Under the pieces are notes generated by a model. That model was not told the DNA's origin, made no database searches, and saw only the letters and a program-made list of their open reading frames with translations. 64,000 nucleotides of DNA. Origin: Frateuria terrea. GTDB taxonomy: Bacteria > Pseudomonadota > Gammaproteobacteria > Xanthomonadales > Rhodanobacteraceae. The position numbers and the translations under genes are program-made. Below are positions 58,420-64,000 of this stretch, piece by piece; within the stretch, counting starts at the first letter, position 1; every line of letters begins with the position of its first letter. The stretch lies in assembly GCF_900115705.1 (NCBI RefSeq), contig NZ_FOXL01000003.1:310001-374000 (forward strand), read 5' to 3'.

Positions 58420-60846
58420 ATGCTTACAGCGTCAGAACTATCCGATCTGCTCATCGCCTATAACCTGCCTGCTGCAGGCCAAGCCTACGTACGCCGGGTA
58501 CGTGCCAGCGAACCGTCGAGAGCGGTAGCGTCACGTGCGGTGCGTAATACGCCATGGCGTTACGCGAGCCACAAGATGGCTTGCACTATCCAGGGGGAAA
58601 GCACGCTAGAGCGCGACTTTCTTCTCATGTGTGAGTACAGCCCGGCTGTGCTCGAGATGTGGGATCAACCCGAAAGCGTGAGCGTCACTTTTGTGGCGGC
58701 GAACGGAAGAGTCCACCGAACAAGTTACACCGCCGATTTCTTAGTGCTCCGCCAAGATGAGCTCGTTGCGTTCCAGGTTAAGCCTCGGCACGAGTGCGAC
58801 AGGCTAACAAAGCAAAGACCGGGGCGGTGGCAGAAGAGTGAAGCGGGCTTCGAAGATTTCGCCGCCGCCGAGGCGTTCAAAGCGCTTGGCATTGCTCATA
58901 AGGTCGTCACTGAAGACGCTATCAACCCAATAGCGTGTGAAAACTTCGCGCTTCTTTTGCAGGCCCGTAGGTGTCCAGTCGAACCAGAGCCCTCAATCGC
59001 CACCTCTGCCTTGCACATACTGGCTGCGGAGAAGGTGCTCACCCTTGGCGAGCTGCTCCGCAAGGCGGCCTTAGCTGACGCAACCCCAATCTTGCGCCTC
59101 ATAGATCAGCAACGGATCGCAGCTTTGCTCGACCGGCAACGTCTCGCGGAGCCAGATGACGCTCTTGTGGGCATGTGCCTATCTACGCTCAAGGAGGTTG
59201 CAGATCTAAGGTGGGGAGCGCTCCTGCGTGTCTCGCATGAGGGCGTGAGGCACGAAGACGCTCCGACCGTGCGTCAGCTCACGGCGGTCATTGAGCGACG
59301 GGACCTACTGGCCGGCGCAGCATCGCCCGTTTCCGATAGAACACTACGACGATGGCGGCAGCGCTTGAGCGAGGTGGGAGGCTGCTTGCTGGCGCTCGTC
59401 CCTCAAACCCACAAACGCGGAAACAGAGAACGGCGGGTGTCGGAGTTAGATCTCACGCTGATGCGCGAGGCAATCAGAACGGTCCTCCTCGTGCCGAATC
59501 CGCCCAAAGCGATCCACGGCTACTACGCCTACGTGCGACTGTCCGCGGAGAGCGCTGCCACTGGTCCCGGCGGCCACCAGCCGGGACCAAAGCCAGTATC
59601 GCTCAACACCTTCTTGAAGGAGTTCTCTCGGATTCCCGCCGAGGAGCGAGCCTTGGCCCAGGGCGGGCACAGGAGCGCTACGGCCATGGCTGCGCCTATC
59701 GCCCCGCGGGATCGCTCGCTAACGCCCCTGCGTGTTTGGGAGCGCGCTCACATCGATCACTACCTCATTGATCAACACGTCCTCGTTGGCATCTTCGCAA
59801 ACAAGCGGAAATCCAAGCGTGCGTGGCTCACGGTGATGGTCGATCAAACCACCCAGGTCGTGTTGGCCATGTCGGTCTCATTTAGGGATCCAAGCCGGAG
59901 AGCGTGTGCCACGGTGATGCGGGATTGCGTGATCCGACATGGCCGCCTTCCGGAAACAGTGGTTGTAGACAACGGATCTGACTTCCAGTCTGTGTACTTC
60001 GAAGTTCTCTTAGCGAGGTACGGCGTCTCTAAACAAGACCGGCCACCGGGTGCACCGAGGTTCGGTGGACAAATTGAAGCAGTCTTCCATGGGATCAAAG
60101 AGGAGTTGGTTCTTTCGCTCCGAGGCAGTACGGCCAACGACCAACGAGGACGCGCTGTCTCCCGAACCCACCGCGGCGAGCAGCACGCATGTTGGAGCCT
60201 TCGGGCGATCTACGACGCCTATCAGCGCTACTTTCTTAAGCATTACAACCTCAAGGTGAGGCCTGGAACCTACGTCTCGGCCGACCAGAAGTTCAGCGGG
60301 CTCGAGGGGACATTCGGCTGCTCCGGAATCCCCATTTCGCCCGATCAGACCTTCCTCATCGCTACAGCCATTCCACTGGATAGGCCCCTTCGCATTGACG
60401 CGTGTCGAGGGGTACGGCACTTAGATCGCTGGTATTTCCATCCCGCGCTGCTGACGCCAGGCCTCGAAAGGGTCGATGCCCTTGAGGAGCCATGGAACGA
60501 CAGGTGCATCTATGCGTCGGTAAACGGTCGCTGGGTACCTTGCTTCTCGGGGCCAGATCATGTGGCGGCCGGTCTGTCCGAAGCTCGAATGCTTGAGTCA
60601 ATCGTTTATCTGGAAAACCGGAGTCTAACTGGGGAGATCAAGCGCGAGCAGTACATGGCGCTAGAGCAACAGGCGGCAGAAAACCGCATTATCGAAGGCA
60701 TCGCTGAAAGCGAAGTAAGAAGAAAACTACGAAACCAAAATAAAGCACCATCTAGCCGGCCGACGCTCGAAAGCTTTCATCGCGCTGCTACTGAGGCGCC
60801 TACGCCATTTGATACAGCAGAGGGTGACTTAGATGGATATCAATGA
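58420..60846 (+). CDS. tnsAB: Fused TnsA-TnsB transposase of a Tn7-like element
   Basis: 808 residues. Residues ~40-200 are a TnsA-type endonuclease of the PD-(D/E)XK fold with E64, D106 and Q119-x-K121 in the order used by Tn7 TnsA, which cuts the 5' ends of the element. Residues ~205-430 contain DNA-binding helices (SPVSDRTLRRWRQRL). Residues ~440-570 are the DDE integrase core: D446 (AHIDHYLID), D517 (VVVDNGSDF), E553 (GGQIEAVFHG), 35 residues between the last two. A C-terminal beta-barrel and tail that would contact TnsC follow. All catalytic residues of both nucleases look intact, so cut-and-paste movement is expected. GGAGGTCACCGC precedes the ATG. It overlaps tnsC by 14 bp. Confidence 0.93.
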   Translation: MLTASELSDLLIAYNLPAAGQAYVRRVRASEPSRAVASRAVRNTPWRYASHKMACTIQGESTLERDFLLMCEYSPAVLEMWDQPESVSVTFVAANGRVHRTSYTADFLVLRQDELVAFQVKPRHECDRLTKQRPGRWQKSEAGFEDFAAAEAFKALGIAHKVVTEDAINPIACENFALLLQARRCPVEPEPSIATSALHILAAEKVLTLGELLRKAALADATPILRLIDQQRIAALLDRQRLAEPDDALVGMCLSTLKEVADLRWGALLRVSHEGVRHEDAPTVRQLTAVIERRDLLAGAASPVSDRTLRRWRQRLSEVGGCLLALVPQTHKRGNRERRVSELDLTLMREAIRTVLLVPNPPKAIHGYYAYVRLSAESAATGPGGHQPGPKPVSLNTFLKEFSRIPAEERALAQGGHRSATAMAAPIAPRDRSLTPLRVWERAHIDHYLIDQHVLVGIFANKRKSKRAWLTVMVDQTTQVVLAMSVSFRDPSRRACATVMRDCVIRHGRLPETVVVDNGSDFQSVYFEVLLARYGVSKQDRPPGAPRFGGQIEAVFHGIKEELVLSLRGSTANDQRGRAVSRTHRGEQHACWSLRAIYDAYQRYFLKHYNLKVRPGTYVSADQKFSGLEGTFGCSGIPISPDQTFLIATAIPLDRPLRIDACRGVRHLDRWYFHPALLTPGLERVDALEEPWNDRCIYASVNGRWVPCFSGPDHVAAGLSEARMLESIVYLENRSLTGEIKREQYMALEQQAAENRIIEGIAESEVRRKLRNQNKAPSSRPTLESFHRAATEAPTPFDTAEGDLDGYQ

Positions 60847-61837
60847 GATCGCTAAGCGTATCCGGCAAACGATCGTATCGCACCCCTATTACAACCTAAC
60901 ATTTCGCCGGATCTTCAACCACTGCGGAATAGCACAGCCCGGCACCGCAATTACCTTGGTCGGCCCGACCCGGGTAGGCAAGACCATGTTGTCGCACAAG
61001 CTGGCCAAAGCGCTGATTGGCGAGGATGTACATCCAGAGCAGCGACCGCTTATTCGGGTCGAAGCGGCCGCCACCGACGGCGGCTTCATCTCGAGCCGCT
61101 ACATGACGCTTCAAATGTTGACTGCCGTTGGTCACCCCTTCCACGGAATGGGTTCATACGAAATTCGCGCCAAAGACTCAGAGAGTCATATCCGACGGCA
61201 GTTGGTCTCCGGGCTTGAGTACAGAGGTACAAAGTTCATTGTAATCGATGAAGCGCACCACTTACTGAGGACTAAAAGCAACCACAAAGCAGAAGGCGTT
61301 CTCGACTCGATGAAATGTCTCGGTAATGAAGCCAAGTGTGTCGTGGTATTTATTGGCGGCTACGAGATACTCCGTCACCAGTTCCGATCCGCGCACCTTA
61401 ACGGGCGTCTCCTCACGGTGGAATTTTCAAACTACGGGGTAGACGAGGAAGGGTACGAGCTCTTCTCGCGGCTTCTCGCGACGGTAGACGCCATGCTCCC
61501 TTGGGCACGTGGGCAAACATTGCTTGCTCACCGAGAGATGATCTACCGCGGAACTTCTGGCTGTTACGGACAACTGGTGCACTGGACATTAGGTGCACTT
61601 GCAGAGATGGCCGCCAGGGGTGAGTCTGCTTTACGCAAGAGCCACTTCTTGGAGACGCGGAAAGAAGTCCAGGTCGATGTGATCAGGCAAGATATTGAGG
61701 AGGGAAAACGGATGTTGGCTGGGTTGCCACCCTCCCCGCGTGCGCCGGACGAAGCGCGACCAACAGGGAAACGTGCCCGTCGTCCCTTCCAGCGACGACC
61801 TAAAAGGGACCCGGTAGGGGGCGGTTCGGACTCATGA
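60833..61837 (+). CDS. tnsC: TnsC/TniB-like AAA+ ATPase regulator of transposition
   Basis: 334 residues. Walker A GPTRVGKT at 44-51, Walker B KFIVIDEAHH around 134-143 with the catalytic Glu, and a sensor-1-like VVFIGGYEI at 171-179. TnsC forms an ATP-dependent filament or ring on target DNA that links the TniQ/TnsD target selector to TnsB. A GAGGGTGA ribosome-binding site lies within the end of tnsAB. The protein is shorter than Tn7 TnsC (555 residues), as in many Tn7-like and Tn5053-like elements. The C-terminal tail is basic (KRARRPFQRRPKRD). It overlaps tniQ by 4 bp. Confidence 0.92.
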   Translation: MDINEIAKRIRQTIVSHPYYNLTFRRIFNHCGIAQPGTAITLVGPTRVGKTMLSHKLAKALIGEDVHPEQRPLIRVEAAATDGGFISSRYMTLQMLTAVGHPFHGMGSYEIRAKDSESHIRRQLVSGLEYRGTKFIVIDEAHHLLRTKSNHKAEGVLDSMKCLGNEAKCVVVFIGGYEILRHQFRSAHLNGRLLTVEFSNYGVDEEGYELFSRLLATVDAMLPWARGQTLLAHREMIYRGTSGCYGQLVHWTLGALAEMAARGESALRKSHFLETRKEVQVDVIRQDIEEGKRMLAGLPPSPRAPDEARPTGKRARRPFQRRPKRDPVGGGSDS

Positions 61838-63099
61838 GCTTCTACTTCCAAGTTCAGCCGCAGGGGATGGGGACCGCGCAGGTCGAGTGTCTCAGCTCAT
61901 ATTTGCACCGCCTTGCGCACGCCCACGGTGCTTCCTACCACCAATTCATGGAGCACCTTAGGCACTGGCGGCTATCCACGCTAGGGCGACCTTTGTCTCG
62001 GCACGACAGCATTCGATACAACGGCTACAGCCGCGAGGTTGCTCCTCTAATTGAGACTCTCCAGGCAGGAACTGGCTTGGCTAATCTTGCAGGTTGCACC
62101 CTAATCGCACTTAGGGATGTTTGTGCAGGCAATGCAGTTGGGGCCCTCAAGGGAACCCGTGCATGGTGCACAGCGTGTTACCGCCAAGCTGAACGTCATT
62201 CGGATGTTGTCTATGACCGGCTATATTGGCAGATCCAGGGAATAAGCCGGTGCGCCATCCATTCTTTGGAGCTATCTCAGAGATGTGGTGCGTGCGGAGC
62301 GGCACAAAGAAACAACTCTGGGAAAACGGCGCTATCTCTCTGTGAGCGATGTGGCGAGAGCCTGGCGGTTGACTTCGGCCGTTTCGCGCCGGTCATCAAG
62401 CACGATGCCGTGGGCCCCCAGGCGGAAGCTCTCCTTGCCTATACATCTTCATCCCCAAGCTCTAGATTCAGGCTGGCGCAGCTTGGCGAGTTTACGAACA
62501 CGCTTTTGACGCTATATCCCCGTCGAGTACTTGTTGAACACTTCGGCGAGCTATTCCATAAGCGGTACTATACGTTGCGTCTTCAGCTGGGGACGCTCCT
62601 TGACTTAGCGGCAAAGTTGAATACATCAATAGTTGATATATTGACGGATGGTAGTCGCGCAGCAAGTCAGATGGCGATCCCGTTCGATCTGCCTGCACGT
62701 AGAGATTCTGTACTGCGGCCGCGTTCAGATAAGGAAAAGCGAAAGCGAGCTTTGGAGTTATTGGAAGAAGCAACGACAAGAGGGCCGCCGTATCCTACGT
62801 TGGCGTCAATTATTGCTTTGGCCGATATTGGCCGGTGGTCAGCGTTTTATCGCCGTAAAGATGCTTTTGCAGCTTATGGCGCACTGCGCCGAGAACATGC
62901 AGCGAGCGTCCGTAAAATGCTAGCGCGGAGAATCATCCGCTTAGCAAAAACCTCCTCGGCCGTGCGAGCACTTCCGACGGACAAAGCAAGGCATAAGTGG
63001 CTGGCGGAGAAGACGGGTGCGTCCATTTGCGTAGTGAGGAAAGTCATGTGTGCAGAACGCCGAAGGAATCTGCATCGTCCTGACGCGACCAAGGTCTAG
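61834..63099 (+). CDS. tniQ: TniQ/TnsD-like target-selection protein
   Basis: 421 residues. The N-terminal TniQ domain (VECLSSYLHRLAHAHGASY) is followed by two Cys/His zinc sites: C112-x2-C115 with C140 and H143, and C151-x2-C154 with C170-x2-C173. The C-terminal ~250 residues include helical, HTH-like segments (PTLASIIALADIGRWSAFYR; KTGASICVVRKV) as in TnsD, which recognises a fixed chromosomal site, and unlike the minimal TniQ of CRISPR-guided elements. As the only target protein here it would direct insertion. Codon use is the most AT-leaning of the operon. Confidence 0.9.
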   Translation: MSFYFQVQPQGMGTAQVECLSSYLHRLAHAHGASYHQFMEHLRHWRLSTLGRPLSRHDSIRYNGYSREVAPLIETLQAGTGLANLAGCTLIALRDVCAGNAVGALKGTRAWCTACYRQAERHSDVVYDRLYWQIQGISRCAIHSLELSQRCGACGAAQRNNSGKTALSLCERCGESLAVDFGRFAPVIKHDAVGPQAEALLAYTSSSPSSRFRLAQLGEFTNTLLTLYPRRVLVEHFGELFHKRYYTLRLQLGTLLDLAAKLNTSIVDILTDGSRAASQMAIPFDLPARRDSVLRPRSDKEKRKRALELLEEATTRGPPYPTLASIIALADIGRWSAFYRRKDAFAAYGALRREHAASVRKMLARRIIRLAKTSSAVRALPTDKARHKWLAEKTGASICVVRKVMCAERRRNLHRPDATKV

Positions 63100-63173
63100 G
63101 CACGTCAACTTGCAAAGGCTGCACCTGATGGTATGGGTGGAGGCATGGCCTGGTGTTGGAATTCGTTGTCTAA

Positions 63174-63187
63174 TTGGGTCGACCCAA
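63174..63187. promoter_or_regulatory. 14-bp perfect palindrome before the H-NS-like gene
   Basis: TTGGGTCGACCCAA, centred 20 bp before the chosen ATG. It lies between a TA-rich stretch and the ribosome-binding site, where a repressor would block transcription or start. No regulator for it is known. Confidence 0.5.
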
Positions 63188-63200
63188 CACGAGGATGACC

Positions 63201-63614
63201 ATGGCTATCAATCTCGATTCACTTTCCCCAGCGGAACTTCAGGCTCTCATCAAGAGCGCGGAAGCGCAGATGCAATCCGCTCGAAAGAGTCATGCTCAGG
63301 AAGTCCGTACCAAGATTGAGGCCCTTCTCAAGGGCGCGGGCCTGACCATCGACGAGGTTTACCCCCGGCGCGGGGGGCAAAGGAGCAAGGGACCGAAGGC
63401 TGCGGTGGCGCCGAAGTACCGCAACCCGGAGAACACTGCCCAAACGTGGTCGGGACGGGGCAAGCGTCCGCTGTGGTTCTCGGAGGCTCTGAAGAAGAAG
63501 GGGGTGACGGCGGACAGCATGCTTATCGGTCGCGCACCGGCGAAGTCCGCGCCTGCCAAGAAGGTTGCTCCGAAGGCCACCAAGAAGGCCCCCGCCAAGC
63601 CGGCGAGGAAGTAG
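63201..63614 (+). CDS. H-NS-family histone-like nucleoid protein
   Basis: 137 residues. The N-terminal helical oligomerisation part (INLDSLSPAELQALIKSAEA) and a C-terminal H-NS DNA-binding motif (PKYRNPENTAQTWSGRGKRP, then WFSEAL) are separated by a basic linker; a lysine/alanine tail (PAKKVAPKATKKAPAKPARK) follows the DNA-binding motif. Such proteins silence AT-rich, recently acquired DNA. As the first gene after tniQ it may quiet the element's own genes or be cargo. The ATG at 63201 has GAGG 6 bp upstream; the nearby ATG at 63195 is an alternative. A weak hairpin (63640-63666) follows it. Confidence 0.88.
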   Translation: MAINLDSLSPAELQALIKSAEAQMQSARKSHAQEVRTKIEALLKGAGLTIDEVYPRRGGQRSKGPKAAVAPKYRNPENTAQTWSGRGKRPLWFSEALKKKGVTADSMLIGRAPAKSAPAKKVAPKATKKAPAKPARK

Positions 63615-63803
63615 CCGAAAGGCTGTGTCCCCCCATAACCCCTCAGGCTCCTGCGGGATTTCTTTGGCCGGTGCTGTGTAGGCCTCGAGTCTGCTTCCGC
63701 CCTGAAGCGGCGCGCAGTGTGTCGGCTTTGGCCGGAACCCAACTGTGGCTTGGTCTGGGCGCACTTTCGAGCGCTCAACCCGTTTTCGCTCGCAGGGAAC
63801 TTC

Positions 63804-64000
63804 ATGGACGAGCGCATTGTTCGGCTCAAAACCTCGAGAGACGCCCGCACATTCGCCAAAAACGCGCGGGAGCGAGGGCATCCTGACTTGGAGGCCCAAG
63901 CCCTGGAGCGCGCCCGCGAGCTACAGGCCATCGAGGCTGGCCACGCCAGCCCGGCACAGCAGGCGATCGCCATCGCCCTCTACGCGTATGAAGAGGAGCA
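63804..64000 (+). CDS. Unclassified protein, 5' part (runs off the right edge)
   Basis: At least 65 residues, beginning MDERIVRLKTSRDARTFAKN and continuing RERGHPDLEAQALERARELQ and AIEAGHASPAQQAIAIALYA, then YEEEQ. It is predicted to be helical and charged. I have a sense of similar conserved proteins of unknown function in mobile regions but cannot name the family. GC and codon use are closer to the chromosome than to tniQ. The 189 bp before it hold no other gene that I can support. Confidence 0.6.
   Translation, partial: MDERIVRLKTSRDARTFAKNARERGHPDLEAQALERARELQAIEAGHASPAQQAIAIALYAYEEE

Larger units (their letters stand above)
56951..64000 (+). mobile_element. Genomic island with Tn7-like transposon (tnsAB-tnsC-tniQ), extends past the right edge
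   Basis: From the tRNA-Ile 3' end rightwards the base and codon use change to visibly lower GC. The core is a tightly overlapping operon of fused tnsA-tnsB (58420-60846), tnsC (60833-61837) and tniQ (61834-63099), the module of Tn7-like elements. In Tn7 the tns genes lie at one end with cargo beyond, so the near terminus is expected between 56951 and 58420 and the cargo to the right. An H-NS-like gene and an unclassified gene are the first genes after tniQ. The exact ends, target-site duplication and far terminus are not identified. No CRISPR array, cas gene or site-specific integrase is visible within the window. Confidence 0.82.

Noticed and set aside
56951-58420. A tyrosine-recombinase island integrated at the tRNA-Ile 3' end
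   Set aside because: No integrase gene and no second copy of the tRNA 3' end are present in the window. The transposition genes seen are of Tn7 type.
56951-64000. A CRISPR array or cas gene belonging to the Tn7-like element
   Set aside because: No regularly spaced repeats and no cas-like protein are visible. They could still lie beyond the right edge, so absence applies only to this window.

Overview
This 64 kb window is GC-rich chromosomal DNA from a gammaproteobacterium of the Xanthomonadales (Lysobacterales), most likely the Rhodanobacter/Dyella/Luteibacter/Frateuria side. The reasons are the xanthomonadin-type aryl-polyene genes with a XanB2-like chorismatase, the local gene orders (bactofilin-erpA-nudC-ampE, def-fmt-rsmB, glmU beside atp), and a KTSC-like gene between nrdA and nrdB. 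The genus is inference; no rRNA operon is present.

Layout. 1-3.2 kb: end of nrdA, a KTSC-like protein, nrdB, an AraC-type regulator and a secreted SnoaL-like protein. 3.3-5.7 kb: a BlaI/MecI-type repressor with a double palindromic operator and an M56 (BlaR1-like) membrane metallopeptidase. 5.7-13.2 kb: an eight-gene minus-strand aryl-polyene (xanthomonadin-like) block, tightly overlapped, facing a divergent xanB2-like chorismatase gene; the ketosynthases are not here. 13.3-24.1 kb: glmU, two envelope genes and the complete atpIBEFHAGDC operon with a recognisable promoter and terminator. 24.2-30.5 kb: phasin, queD, elongator tRNA-Met, rppH, bfd-bfr iron genes, DUF6776-bactofilin-erpA-nudC, ampE. 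30.5-43.2 kb: an LplT/PlsC fusion, two membrane proteins, purD, an aryl-polyene-type AMP ligase (apparently the missing partner of the pigment block), tsaC, topA, dprA and a LysM protein. 43.4-56.7 kb: def-fmt-rsmB, an LPS/envelope glycosyltransferase group (two GT39-type transferases, an O-antigen-ligase-like protein, a WaaE-like GT2, a TagB-like protein, an LpxL-like acyltransferase), dtd and rpoD.

The window changes character at tRNA-Ile(CAT), 56875-56950. Beyond it the DNA is visibly less GC-rich with different codon use, and holds two tandem paralogous small genes of unknown function, an excisionase-like HTH protein, and a Tn7-like transposition module: a fused TnsA-TnsB (all catalytic residues present), a TnsC AAA+ ATPase and one TniQ/TnsD-like targeting protein with two zinc-binding Cys/His sets. 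An H-NS-like gene and the start of an unclassified gene follow, and the element or its cargo runs off the right edge. No CRISPR array or cas gene is visible. This island is the most interesting part of the window.

How the parts work together: the chromosomal part covers dNTP synthesis, energy conversion, pigment and LPS envelope building, iron storage, N-terminal methionine processing and primary transcription. The island is a mobile addition that probably uses the tRNA/rpoD locus as its landing site.
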